This document shows, one piece after another, positions 9,956-19,198 of a stretch of DNA of 64,000 bases. Both the position numbers and the translations under genes were made by a program. The stretch's first letter is position 1. Every line of letters begins with the position of its first letter. Under the pieces are notes generated by a model, which searched no databases, was not told the origin of the DNA, and was given only the letters and a program-made list of their open reading frames with translations. Origin of the DNA: Bacillus sp. JCM 19058. GTDB taxonomy: Bacteria > Bacillota > Bacilli > Bacillales_H > Bacillaceae_D. The stretch covers positions 37,044-101,043 of the forward strand of contig BAXO01000003.1 of NCBI GenBank assembly GCA_001310555.1. Reading direction: 5' to 3'.

Positions 9956-11004
9956 TTAGCTTTCTGCTCGAGAGCAGAGCGTGAAGTCATGCTTCACCTT
10001 TATACCCTTGAGGTTCTGTTCCTGCCACCTCCAGGAGTCCTCGCACATTTCTTCGATCCCTCGGACCGCACTCCAGCCCAACTCTTGCTCTGCCTTAGAA
10101 GGGTCGGCGTAACAAACAGCGGCATCACCGGGCCTTGGCTGACTTACGCGATACGGGATCGAAACGCCTGACGCTTTTTCAAAAGCAGCGACCACTTGCC
10201 GTACGCTATAGCCTTTTCCCGTCCCAAGGTTAAACGCATTGACGCCTGTTGTATGGAAAAGCTTCTCAAGCGCCTTGACGTGTCCAATTGCTAAATCAAC
10301 AACATGAATATAATCGCGTACCCCAGTTCCATCAACTGTTGCGTATTGATCGCCAAATATATTAAGCTGTTTTAGCTTACCTATCGCGACTTGAGTAATA
10401 TAAGGCATCAAATTATTCGGAGTCCCGTTCGGATCCTCTCCAATCTGCCCGCTTTTATGAGCGCCGACCGGATTAAAATAACGTAAAAGCGCAATGCTCC
10501 AGTCTTGCTCAGCTCGGTACAAGTCTTTAAGAATATCTTCGATCATTAATTTCGTCCGTCCGTATGGATTTAACGTTTGTAGCGGAGCATCCTCGTCAAT
10601 CGGTACCTGCTCCGGCATCCCGTACACGGTGGCAGATGAACTGAAAACGAGTCGATTGACGTTAAACTTCTGCATGACTTCACAGAGCACGAGCGTACAC
10701 ACAATATTTGTGTTGTAGTACAGCAGCGGCTGCTCGACCGATTCTCCGACAGCTTCAAGCCGGCGAAATGGATCACCGCCTCGATCGTGTTCTCGCGAAA
10801 TACGTTTTCCAAGCCTGCCTGATCGCGTAGGTCGAGCCGGTACACCTTCACCGGTCTCCCGGTAATCTCGCTTACACGCTCGAGCGCTTGAGGCTTACTG
10901 TTTGCGAAGTTGTCAACAACAACAAGCTCGTAGCCTGCATGAATTAGCTCAACGCACGTGTGAGTACCAATATAGCCCGCTCCACCGGTAATTAAAATCG
11001 CCAT
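9956..11004 (-). CDS. galE: UDP-glucose 4-epimerase (frameshifted)
   Basis: Interconverts UDP-glucose and UDP-galactose in the Leloir pathway and envelope sugar supply. The N-terminus [21 protein letters not shown] carries the NAD-binding GxxGxxG motif. The catalytic part has SSSATVYG and [12 protein letters not shown] (the Y-x3-K pair), then [10 protein letters not shown] and [13 protein letters not shown] missing G near 10757 breaks the frame; restoring it reads [20 protein letters not shown]. Length about 349 residues, normal for GalE. Single gene ending in a strong hairpin. Confidence 0.93.
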
Positions 11005-11108
11005 TTATGACGCTCCTCCCATATCCAAACTTCGATTTCAAAGCTTAAACTTTTCTGCTAGCATCTAGAGCTGTAAGTTAATAAACAGATAGAACACGTG
11101 AAACAAAT

Positions 11109-11748
11109 TCATTGTTCAACTGTCATTTTGCCAATCACTTGCTCCTGCCCTTCGACAGGAAAACCGGCAGAATCCGTTTCGACAGACACGATTTCATCGG
11201 CTACATCCATTCCTTCGATGACCCGTCCAAAAGCAGCGTAATCCCCGTCTAAATGATTAGAATCGGCGACAACGATAAAAAAACTGCGAACCAGCTGAGT
11301 CATAATCCGCCGTACGGGCCATTGAAACGACACCTCGTTCGTGGATTAAGTCGTTTTCAATACCGTTACTTGCGAATTCGCCTTCAATTGCGTGTCCCGG
11401 CCCGCCAGTGCCGTTCCCGTCCGGATCACCGCCTTGAATCATGAAACCCGGCAGGACACGGTGAAAGGTTAGTCCGTCATAAAATCCACTGTCAACGAGA
11501 TCAACAAAGTTCTCAACGGTTTTCGGAGCAATATCCGGATAGAGCTCGATTTCAATCACGCCCCCATCCTCCATTTCCATCGTAACGATCGGATTGTCTC
11601 CTTCACTTTCTTCCGTATCGGCCAAATCACTCTCTGCTTTGCCTGCTTCCCCACTAGAGCTAGCATCATCCTCTGCTTGTCCACAGCCAGCAAGCAGCAA
11701 TAGAAAAGCGGTAAGCACAGCTCCTAGTCGATTACTGAACGATTGCAC
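11109..11748 (-). CDS. Peptidyl-prolyl cis-trans isomerase, cyclophilin-type lipoprotein (frameshifted)
   Basis: Extracytoplasmic prolyl isomerase. I take GTG 11748 as start because GGATGG lies 7 bases upstream. The result is a classic lipoprotein signal ending LLLLAGC, then an acidic linker rich in D/E/S, then the cyclophilin fold from NPIVTMEMEDGGVIEIELYP. Active-site segments FHRVLPGFMIQGGDPDGNGTGGPG (first part contains the catalytic Arg) and SAGSQFF are present. The A-run at 11278-11283 breaks the frame; beyond it IVVADSNHLDGDYAAFGRVIEGM continues the domain to the end MTVEQ. About 210 residues. Confidence 0.88.
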
Positions 11749-11798
11749 GAATGTTCCATCCTTTCCCACTTTCAAAAAAAATGTCAAATACGATCCTC

Positions 11799-11826
11799 AT
11801 TATACTACAGTTCAAAGTCGTTTCAA
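11799..11826 (-). promoter_or_regulatory. Promoter of the cyclophilin gene
   Basis: Minus strand TTGAAA (11826-11821), 16-base spacer, TATAAT (11804-11799), about 50 bases before the GTG start. A closely similar 30-base sequence occurs again at 12556-12588. Confidence 0.6.
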
Positions 11827-11950
11827 GGCGTGCATTTTTTTGAATGCTCGATAGCCGAATGGAAAATTCGCCTGAAAAATGCGGAGCGATCAACTTACGA
11901 CGATGGCTCCGATTGTCGCCTCTGCCTCTCTTATAAACCAATGTTCTTCT

Positions 11951-12378
11951 TTAACCTTGATACGTTCCTTTATTTGGGAAATTATTTTTCACTAGTTGAA
12001 TAAACTGATTAGAGAAGCCGTATTCGCACAATTTATTTATTTCAACAAATTGAACATCGCTAATCGGGTTCTTATCGAATTCGTTACTCGGTAATTTAAC
12101 TTCTCCACCTATTTTTTTTCTAATTGAAATGTAACATGAAGGACTGCAGGAGAGGCATCAGGTACATCACAAACGTATAATAAGCCTTTAACTTCTACTT
12201 CTAAGCCTGTCTCCTCCAGCAACTCTCGACGAATGGATTGGTCTAACGCTTCACCTTGCTCCACCCTTCCACCCGGAAGAGACCAATCTCTGAGCGGATT
12301 GACTTTCTGTTCTACGACTAATAATTGATCGTCCTTAATCAAGATACCGGTCACTCTTATATGAATGAGATCACTCAT
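11951..12378 (-). CDS. Nudix hydrolase (frameshifted)
   Basis: Hydrolase for nucleoside diphosphate-linked substrates. From ATG 12378 (GGGAGG upstream) the protein begins with a beta-strand entry, then has the Nudix box GGRVEQGEALDQSIRRELLEETGLEVEV, matching the family pattern G-x5-E-x7-REUxEExGU. An 8-A run at 12112-12119 breaks the frame; with one more A the protein continues GGEVKLPSNEFDKNPISD and ends near 11951, total about 142 residues, normal for a single-domain Nudix enzyme. Substrate not predictable. Confidence 0.88.
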
Positions 12379-12866
12379 AATACTGCCTCCCTAAACATCG
12401 ATCGCTAGTAGTTTCGTCTATTATTTCTAAACAATCAATCTGATTACTCGTATTTTAGTGCAAACGAGTACTGCAATGGAACGCTATAAGTTCGGCTACT
12501 AACACTGACTCGTATTCGATAACGATATACTCGGTTAATCGCGTGACAATTCCTTTACTCATTATACTACAGCTCAAAGCCACTTCCAGAGATCCGTTTC
12601 CTTGTCTTGCCATGTCCAAACACGATTCGTTTACATTTGCGTTCATTGCACTAGACAGTACTTACCCCTTGGAAAACAGCAAACCCGTCCATTCCGGCAC
12701 TCAATTTGGAACAAAAACAGAAAGCTGGTAAATAGCCAGTTTGAGTTAGCTACCTTTGACTGATCTTCCTACAGACGAAAACCAATTTGGCACGACTGTA
12801 GAATGGTCATAGATCAAGACTGCTTTTTTGTTAGCCTTATTTTTGAAAAAAAGGAGCGTGATTGAG
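12379..12866. other. Intergenic region with a second copy of a promoter-like sequence
   Basis: At 12556-12588 the sequence CTCATTATACTACAGCTCAAAG closely repeats the cyclophilin promoter at 11797-11826 (about 27 of 33 bases equal). On the minus strand it again offers TATAAT, followed by a 36-codon open frame with no recognisable product. Otherwise no gene seen. Confidence 0.4.
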
Positions 12867-14094
12867 TTGGCAAGTGCGTTGCAAGGCCTAAAAATAGTAG
12901 ACTTGACTAGAGTTCTTGCCGGTCCGTATTGTTCGATGATTTTAGGCGATCTAGGTGCAGAGGTAATTAAAATCGAAGCTCCTGGCGGAAGCGATGAAAC
13001 GAGGAAGTGGGGGCCGCCTTTCAAGAAAGGAGTGAGCGCTTATTATTTGTGCGCTAACCGCAACAAAAAAAGTATGACGCTCAATTTAAAAACGGAGACA
13101 GGGCAAGAAATCATTAAGAAGCTAGTCAAGCAAAGCGATGTGATTATTAATAATTTCAAAACCGGGACGATGGAGCGGCTTGGACTCGATTATCCGACGT
13201 TAAAAAAAGCTCAACCCTGCTATTATCGATTGTACGATTACAGGATTCGGAGAAACCGGTCCCTTTAAGGGCTTGCCAGGCTACGACTTTATTATTCAAG
13301 CGATGAGCGGGCTCATGAGCATAACTGGAGATGAGCATTCGGGACCGCAAAAGGTAGGCGTCGCCATCACTGATGTCCTAACCGGGTTATACGCTTGTAT
13401 CGGCATCGAAGCGGCGCTGTTGGAGCGAGCGCATTCCGGAATCGGACAAAAGCTCGATATTTCTTTGTACGACACAGCTGTCAGCTCTCTTATTAATATT
13501 GGCAGTAATTATTTAATAGCTGGAACAACGCCGGAACGATTAGGCAATCAGCACGCGAATATCGTTCCGTATCAAACCTTCCGTACAAAGGATGGCGAAA
13601 TCGTTATCGCAGTTGGAAACGACGCTCAGTTCGCTAGACTTTGCGGAGTGATTGGTCAACCGCTGCTAGCAGAAGACGTGCGATTCTTAACGAACCCTGA
13701 TCGAGTGAAGCATCGCACTGAGCTAATCCCGTTAATCGAGCAAGCGCTTTTCACGAATACGACTGAGCAGTGGCTAAAGCTGTGCAAAGCTGAACAAATT
13801 CCGTGCGGTCCGATTCAAAGTCTTAACGATCTTGAAACCGATCCTCAGCTGCAAGCTAGGAATATGTTCATGACAACAAACCATCCAACAGCCGGTGAAG
13901 TGAAAATGATCGGTAGTCCGCTGAAGCTATCACGCACCCCCGTCGCCTTAAGCCAACACCCGCCAGATGCCGGCGAGCATACAGAAGAAATTATGGAAAT
14001 GTTAGGATACAAAAAAAGAGACTATAGCGACGATGAGGGAGCAAAGAATGATCTAATTGAATCACCTGCCGACATGGAGAGCTTAAATCCTTAA
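12867..14094 (+). CDS. CaiB/BaiF-family CoA-transferase (frameshifted)
   Basis: Family III CoA-transferase, about 408 residues. The likely start is TTG 12867, ten bases after GGAG; earlier in-frame codons lack a site. The N-terminus LKIVDLTRVLAGPYCSMILGDLGAEVIKIE is the family signature, and GDLGAEVIKIEAP is followed by the nucleotide-loop segment YYLCANRNKKSMTLNLK. One A too many in the run at 13201-13207 breaks the frame; removing it gives LNPAIIDCTITGFGETGPFKGLPGYD, containing the conserved catalytic-Asp region (PGYDFIIQAMSGLM). It is followed at 40 bases by an acyl-CoA dehydrogenase. This pairing fits transfer of CoA to a dicarboxylate such as glutarate, an inference. Confidence 0.85.
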
Positions 14095-14134
14095 AATTAT
14101 TGCGATGAAAATATAAAGAAAGGGGTAGTTAGGT

Positions 14135-15341
14135 ATGAATTTTGACTTTTCGGAAGAGCAAGCACTACTAAGAAAAATGGTAAGACATTTTGTTGACGAG
14201 AAAATTTCTCCTTATATAGCAGAATGGGATGAAAAAGGGTATTTTAATCAAGCTATAATTGAAGAGCTTGCAGACCTCGGCTTAATGGGTGTATGCATCC
14301 CCGAGAAATACGGCGGAAGCGGAATGGATTATAATTCCTTGGCCATTGTTTGCGAGGAGCTGGAGCGGGGAGATACAGCCTTTCGTACAGCCGTATCGGT
14401 CCATACTGGCTTAAATTGTATGACATTGCTGCAATGGGCAACGGAAGAGCAAAAGTTAAAATATTTAGTTCCCCAAGCAAAAGGGGAAAAGATCGGCGCA
14501 TTCGGATTAACCGAGCCCGGAGCCGGCTCCGACGTCGCTGCCCTGAAAACTACAGCAAAAAAAAGAGGGAGCGCATTACCTCTTAAATGGGCAGAAAACG
14601 TGGATCTCGTTATGCGATGTCGCCGATCATTTTCTCGTTTTTGCTTACACCGATAAAGCAAAGAAGCATAACGGTATTTCCGCCTTCATTGTCGAGCGTA
14701 CGCTCGATGGCTTCTCTTCGCAGGCGACGAAAGGCAAATTGGGTATTCGTGCTGGAAATACTGGAGAGCTGTTTTTTGACAATGTTCGCATTTCGCAAGA
14801 CAATTTGCTTGGCGAAGAAGGAGAAGGCTTTAAAATAGCGATGTCCGCACTCGACAATGGACGATTCACTGTAGCCGCCGGAGCGTGTGGACAGATCATG
14901 GCATGCTTGGAAGCGAGCGTAAAATACTGTCATGAACGGGAGACATTTGGAAAGCCGATCGGCAAGCATCAGCTCGTTCAGCAAATGATTGCTAAAATGG
15001 AGGCAGGGCTACAAATGAGCCGCTTACTCGTTTACCGGGCTGGTGAGCTCAAAAACCAAGGGAAAAGGAATACGCGCGAAACATCACTCGCCAAGTGGCA
15101 GGCCTGCGACTTCGCAAATCAAGCCGCAGATAATGCCGTACAAATTCATGGGGCTTACGGCTACTCCAATGAATACCCGGTAGAACGTTACCTTAGAAAT
15201 TCTAAAGCGCCGGTCATTTATGAAGGAACGCGTGAGATTCATACGATTATGCAGGCCGAATATGCGCTAGGCTATCGTCAGGATAAACCGCTAAAGCAAA
15301 TGCTTCCAGCATGGTTTGGTGCCGATTCAAAAGACGGGTAA
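14135..15341 (+). CDS. Acyl-CoA dehydrogenase, glutaryl-CoA-dehydrogenase-like (frameshifted)
   Basis: FAD enzyme that oxidises acyl-CoA at alpha-beta, about 400 residues after repair. ATG 14135 follows AAAGGGG. N-terminal domain EEQALLRKMVRHFV and the FAD-loop FGLTEPGAGSDVAAL are clear. Catalytic Glu lies in VIYEGTREIH near the C-terminus. The segment ERGDTAFRTAVSV (Arg84) corresponds to the region where glutaryl-CoA dehydrogenases carry an Arg that binds the substrate's distal carboxylate, so glutaryl-CoA is a reasonable substrate. The A-run at 14559-14567 breaks the frame and it is regained before 14739. Operon with the CoA-transferase. Confidence 0.85.
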
Positions 15342-15750
15342 ATCACAAGTAGCCGGAGAAACTCCCGGCTATTGAGCTAGTTAAACGCTCTCCTGTTCAC
15401 GAATTTTTACCGCACTGTCCCTCATCAGTCCTTCTTTACGAATAAAATGGGAGCTATTCCTTTGCTGTTTCTTTCATAACTAGGCTATAGCTCCTCGGAC
15501 GCTGAGCTTTCTTTCTTACCTGAGTAACTCCCCGAGCGTTAAAAGCCTTCTTTCATACCCTTTAGTGCACCTATCACTTCGACAGCATGCTTTTGCCAGT
15601 GTGAGACCTATCGCTTTCAAAGTAGTTGCAGCATTAGGAAAGATGGGGATTCGCTCTTATCGCTCACGTATGAGTAGTGCCGATTTTTTTTATGCTATTA
15701 GTGCATGAGGTCTTTGAACTTCGGCTTCGTACGTTCAGTCTATCGTCGTA
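15342..15750. other. Intergenic region after the acyl-CoA dehydrogenase
   Basis: Begins with a hairpin that probably ends the CoA-transferase/dehydrogenase operon (15351-15370). The remaining 380 bases hold no gene that I can support. Confidence 0.4.
15351..15370 (+). terminator. Short GC-rich hairpin after the acyl-CoA dehydrogenase gene
   Basis: AGCCGG, loop, CCCGGCT forms a compact stem 10 bases past the stop. The T-tail is weak, so termination strength is uncertain. Confidence 0.45.
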
Positions 15751-16038
15751 TTACAACTTGATTTCGATCTCTGTCCCATCACTACTTTTGATCTCAACGA
15801 TCGTTAAGCCTTTATAATTCTTCAACGTTCTCAGTAATTCCCGAAGCTGCTTTCGTTCGATCGGGACAGGATATATTGAAGCTTCGGCTTCGCTCTCTCT
15901 ATCGGTAGCCTGTTTACTAGCAATCATTCTCCAAAACGGCCGGGTCGTTACGACCCATCCCCCAGTCTGCAAAAGAGTATAAGGGAGGGGGACTACAAAT
16001 GAACGTTCGTCTTTATGCTTCACCTTCACTTTGATCAT
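15751..16038 (-). CDS. Hypothetical protein, third gene of the DUF2089 operon
   Basis: Intact 95-residue basic protein from ATG 16038 (a GTG 9 bases upstream is also possible; no strong ribosome binding site, so translational coupling with the preceding gene is likely, their ends overlap or abut). The sequence starts MIKVKVKHKDERSF, predicted as strands, and ends LTIVEIKSSDGTEIEIKL. This closing pattern resembles the end of the neighbouring SHOCT-like protein. No membrane segment or signal peptide. I do not recognise a characterised family; the context suggests a cell-envelope-stress type regulator accessory. Confidence 0.6.
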   Translation of the reverse strand: MIKVKVKHKDERSFVVPLPYTLLQTGGWVVTTRPFWRMIASKQATDRESEAEASIYPVPIERKQLRELLRTLKNYKGLTIVEIKSSDGTEIEIKL

Positions 16039-16043
16039 GCTGC

Positions 16044-16447
16044 TCACTCAATAACGACAGACACTATATCGCCATCGGAGCTAGTTATATCGACAATTTG
16101 TCCCTCAAGCTCGTTTTCAATCGCATCCGTGATTAAATCAATATCGAGCGTTTCAATATCCTTTACATATTTTGAAGACTCTGGGATTTTTGAGGCAATA
16201 CTAAGCCTGATTTCAAACCTATTTTTATTAAGCGCAATGGCAAATTAACATTTACCTTATCTCCATTCTCAGAAGAAATGCGTATTTTCAATGCTTTGTC
16301 TAAATAGGTGGATTCGTGGTTAACCGGTGTAATCCTTGCGTCTTCCTTCTCTTGTTCTTGCATGGCATTAATGAGCTCTGTCGCTTCTTCAGAGTTTATT
16401 TTGCCGTCTTGTACCATTGCTAAGATTCTTGAAATTTCTTCCTTCAT
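16044..16447 (-). CDS. SHOCT-like/YvlB-type N-terminal domain protein (frameshifted)
   Basis: From an ATG at 16447, the first 30 residues (EISRILAMVQDGKINSEEATELINAM) form the short two-helix SHOCT-like motif found at the N-terminus of YvlB and proteins linked to DUF2089. After a linker comes a beta-rich part ALKIRISSENGDKVNVNLP. The frame drifts near 16245 and 16222; restored, it reads IALIKIGFEI, then SKIPESSKYVKDIETLDIDL, ENELEGQIVDITSSDGD and ends at 16044, about 134 residues. Middle gene of three. Role unknown; homologues are tied to envelope stress. Confidence 0.7.
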
Positions 16448-16463
16448 CTGATCAATTCCTCCT

Positions 16464-16827
16464 TTATTCTCCCTTTAACATTTTTAATGCTTCCGCCGTT
16501 GTAATTTCACCTTTTTCCAGCATCGAAACAACCTTTTTTTTCATCGAATTCCTTTTTCTTTTCGGTATATCCGAGGGCAGCCACGACATCGTTCAGCTTA
16601 CCTCTAACAGTCGGATAGGAAATACCCATTTCCTTTTCTACTTCCTTAATATTCCCACGACATTTTAGAAAAACTTCAATAAACTGGTATTGCTCTCGAT
16701 TGAGCGAGGCTAGCTTCGACAGCTGAAAATCGTTTTCTATCGTTGTATGGCAATTGGCGCAATGGAGTCTAGTTACTTTCATCGTATGACTACACACTGG
16801 ACATGCCGTAATGATCGGATATGTCAT
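16464..16827 (-). CDS. DUF2089 family protein with zinc ribbon and HTH-like region (frameshifted at 3' end)
   Basis: About 120 residues from ATG 16827 (GGAGAG upstream). The N-terminus carries a zinc-ribbon CPVC and CANC pair. The middle (LASLNREQYQFIEVFLKCRG) is followed by a helix-turn-helix-like segment EVEKEMGISYPTVRGKLNDV, both typical of DUF2089. An 8-A run at 16534-16541 breaks the frame; with one A less the C-terminus reads VVSMLEKGEITTAEALKMLKGE, another SHOCT-like pair of helices. Probably a DNA-binding regulator and first gene of its operon. The end of its coding region abuts the next ribosome binding site. Confidence 0.82.
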
Positions 16828-17580
16828 ACGTCTCTCCTTTCGTTTGATTAATATTATGATACATAACAATTTAATTTATATCAACGTATTTTTTTTAAAA
16901 TATTTAATTCAATACTTGATTATTTTAATTTCTTTTATTATTTTTTTTAATATTCACCTCATACCAAATGAACATTATAGAACGAGCTTTTATTTAGATG
17001 AAATGGATAACGATTAAATATTGTAAAGAATTGCTGTTATTAGGAGCGTCTTTGACTAGAGGTCTTTTTAAGATGCCTTGACAACGGAATAATGAAGTTT
17101 AAGTCTGCTTTTAAATGAATCAATTTCATCATTCAATGATTGAGTGTAAAATCGGAACACTATACTTTCCACTCTAGTGGTCGCTTTCCGCGGGCGGCTG
17201 GTAACCTTCGTCGGGCAAAGCCCTCCTAGTCTTACCGGGGCCTTTCCTTCCGCAGGAGTCGACCACCTGCCGTTCCAACCTTTACAATGGCCATTTAAAA
17301 TAGCGAACCATTCTGTGTAAGTCGGCTAATGATCTTCGCATTTATTTCTGAAATAGGCATTTATGAAATTCACTCTAATATAAAAAAAAGCAGCAGAGTT
17401 TAAGGACGTGTAATTTTGTCCTTACCTACCGCTGCCTTTATGTTTTGTAAAGCCCGATTGTCTCAGGTTTAAAAGCTCTGTTTTTATTGGTGAACAGATT
17501 GCTACAATCAAGCGCTAAATACAATCGCTCGATTTTGCTACGGCCCTGCGACAAGAAATGATCGTGCCTTGTAGCCGGGC
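16828..17580. other. Intergenic region, AT-rich, with a palindromic repeat element
   Basis: The first 200 bases are very AT-rich and probably hold the promoter of the DUF2089 operon. At 17174-17280 lies a GC-rich palindromic repeat described separately. No gene is supported. Confidence 0.5.
17174..17280. repeat. Bacillaceae-type GC-rich palindromic intergenic repeat
   Basis: A GC-rich island of about 105 bases in an AT-rich gap. Its ends are imperfect inverted repeats: TAGTGGTCGCTTTCCGC at the left and GCAGGAGTCGACCACCT at the right, with further complementary pieces inside. Elements with the words CGCTTTCCGCGGG and CCGCAGGAGTCG are, to my knowledge, widespread between genes in Bacillaceae genomes. 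Function unknown; probably a small non-autonomous mobile or REP-like element. Confidence 0.55.
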
Positions 17581-18008
17581 TCAGTTCAATTGTTTCTGTA
17601 ACAGCACTTCATCAGCCTTTACATAATTACCGTGCTCATACGTTGCGATCGCAATAGTATTCTGTATACCCGTTAATATTTTAATCTCTTCGACTCCACG
17701 AGATTTAAGGTTTTCTTCTAAGCAAGAAATTAACGAAGCAGCGATTCCCTTCCTTCGCGCTGATTCTTCCACATACATCTCCGTTATTTCTCCCTGAAGC
17801 TCTTTATAACAAAACGACTCGAAACTTTGGGCGCAGCAAACGCTACAACTTTGCCCGCCATCTCAGCTACGGCTATCAATTCGTTACTTTTATCCAAACT
17901 CTCAATGATTTCTAATGAAGGTCTCTTATCACCTCCGTTAAACTCTTGATTCAGCCTAGCAAGTGCTTCCGCGTCATTTTCAGTAGCCAGTCTGACCTTT
18001 ATCTCCAA
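17581..18008 (-). CDS. GNAT family N-acetyltransferase (frameshifted)
   Basis: About 143 residues. TTG 18008 is the probable start (AGGAG eight bases upstream). N-terminal strand-helix VRLATENDAEALARLNQEF, then LIAVAEMAGKVVAFA. A break near 17818 separates this from motif A: repaired it reads ITEMYVEESARRKGIAASLISCLEE, with the acetyl-CoA pyrophosphate loop RRKGIA. The last part contains NTIAIATYEHGNYVKAD, the family's motif B. Acceptor substrate unknown. Confidence 0.85.
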
Positions 18009-18352
18009 AGTTCAATCTCCTTCCCCATTCGCTTAATGGTCTTATTATAGGATATTTACTTAAAACTAATCAATTATGAATAAACGGTCAATGGCGAAAA
18101 AGCTTAATTGGAGTAGGCCGGCACTATGATTTGACCGATAGATGATAATAGCTTATAAATACTTTGAAAATTGAAAAATTGTGTCTAATTTTAATAAAAT
18201 ATATAAAGGTGGAAATCAAGACAAACGTAGATTGAAAATTGAAAACACCGCGTGGGATCTTTTATTCCCTAGAGTTGCTGAGTTTCTTATTATTCATTCA
18301 ACAGAGGCAGATTATTTTATTCCATTCTTTCTTTCACACGATGAGGGTTTTA

Positions 18353-18406
18353 AGCAGTATAAGGTCTGCAAAACCTTTATTTTCGGTTCGAATCCGAATA
18401 CTGCCT
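18353..18406 (+). ncRNA. tRNA-Cys(GCA)-like sequence without a D-arm (pseudo-tRNA or att remnant)
   Basis: From 18361 the sequence is a perfect tRNA 3' two-thirds: anticodon stem AAGGT/ACCTT around the 7-base loop CTGCAAA (U33, anticodon GCA), 4-base variable loop, T-stem TTCGG/CCGAA around TTCGAAT, then TACTGCC and T73. Just left, AGCAGTA (18353-18359) can pair with TACTGCC at six of seven positions, leaving one base where 16 or more of a D-arm should be. A canonical 5' half is not present further upstream. It overlaps a doubtful open frame. Could be a D-armless tRNA-like RNA, a decayed tRNA gene, or a tRNA fragment left by an integrating element. Confidence 0.6.
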
Positions 18407-18432
18407 TTTTAAAGAAAAGGAGGTGTCATACT

Positions 18433-18588
18433 TTGTCAGATAAAATAGAAAGAAAGGACATTCAACCTATCTATTATACTTTTTGTCCGAAGCATCCAAA
18501 TTGTTGCTATGTTGAAGGGTGTGCGGCTGAATGGATTCATATACCAAGTACAGGGGAGGAATATTTCAGCCAATGTAGGTGTCCCTAA
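18433..18588 (+). CDS. Small cysteine-rich hypothetical protein
   Basis: TTG 18433 follows AAGGAGGTG with ideal spacing and opens a 51-residue protein. The frame is also open further upstream to 18181, but that extension has no ribosome binding site and runs through the tRNA-like sequence. The protein has six cysteines and two histidines within the motif CPKHPNCCYVEGCAAEW and a closing QCRCP, suggesting a small metal-binding (zinc) knuckle. No signal peptide. I do not recognise a family. Confidence 0.5.
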   Translation: MSDKIERKDIQPIYYTFCPKHPNCCYVEGCAAEWIHIPSTGEEYFSQCRCP

Positions 18589-18711
18589 GGTATACTATTA
18601 AGGAAAAGGAAGAATCATTCTAAAAGGGACCAAGATACAAACGAAGCAAAAGGTTATTTGGATTTAGATAAGTAATCTCAGTTCCAAACAATACTTTATA
18701 TTTTTTTTAAT

Positions 18712-18755
18712 TACGCCCCAATTATCCCTATGCTTACGGGAATGATTGGGGCGTA
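18712..18755. repeat. Perfect-type inverted repeat (hairpin) in the AT-rich island
   Basis: TACGCCCCAAT and ATTGGGGCGTA form an 11-base-pair GC-rich stem extended by TATCCC/GGGAATG with small bulges. The T-run lies on the 5' side only, so it is not a usual intrinsic terminator for either strand. Confidence 0.5.
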
Positions 18756-18791
18756 GAAATGTCCATCCAAATTATCTTTTCCTTTTCGTTA

Positions 18792-18829
18792 TTTTAGCAA
18801 GAAAGGGTAAGGGTCCCTACTTGCTAAAA
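18792..18829. repeat. Second inverted repeat in the AT-rich island
   Basis: TTTTAGCAAG and CTTGCTAAAA form a perfect 10-base-pair stem, with a GGG/CCC pair in the loop. No gene ends nearby. It could be a terminator-like or replication/mobile hairpin. Confidence 0.45.
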
Positions 18830-19141
18830 CCTTAGCCGGCTTGTTCGTTTTACGATTCGGAAGGCAAAAAAAGGAAATGGAAAATAAAAAACAGCCGTTC
18901 AGGTGCAATCTTTGTTAAAAACATATGGAAGAACTAGGTTGATGTCATTTAAAACATTTGAATAATGTCGGGAGAGCTTAAAATTTTATATACTGCAAAC
19001 AACATTTACGAACGGGCAGGATAGTGAAAAAATTAATTGACGATATTAAAGTGCTTTTTCAACTATATTATGTTAATATTTAACTGTCTGAAAATTTAAA
19101 CACTCAATTAGAGGACAATCTCTGTGTAGGAGGTAGATATT
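18830..19141. other. AT-rich gap before the leader peptide
   Basis: No gene seen. It should contain the promoter for the leader peptide/isochorismatase unit; TTGACG near 19037 and TATATT/TATTAT near 19063-19070 are candidates but the spacing is not ideal. Confidence 0.35.
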
Positions 19142-19198
19142 ATGAGAATGAAAAAATATATCGCCGTTAAGAACATTAAGGGGAAAACGTCAAATTAA
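19142..19198 (+). CDS. Putative 18-residue leader peptide
   Basis: ATG 19142 is preceded by AGGAGG with an 8-base spacer, one of the best ribosome binding sites in the window, yet the frame closes after 18 codons (MRMKKYIAVKNIKGKTSN). It lies 37 bases before the isochorismatase-family gene in the same direction. Its last codons (GGGGAAAACG, 19180-19189) are complementary to CGTTTCCCC at 19205-19213. A truncated longer gene is possible, but the strong site, the size and the RNA pairing suggest a regulatory leader. Confidence 0.5.
   Translation: MRMKKYIAVKNIKGKTSN

Noticed and set aside
18181..18432. 84-codon N-terminal extension of the small Cys-rich protein
   Set aside because: It has no ribosome binding site and translates through the tRNA-like sequence; the internal TTG with AAGGAGGTG is a much better start.
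18712..18755. Hairpin as an intrinsic terminator
   Set aside because: The T-run is on the 5' side on the plus strand and becomes an A-run on the minus strand, so neither orientation fits.
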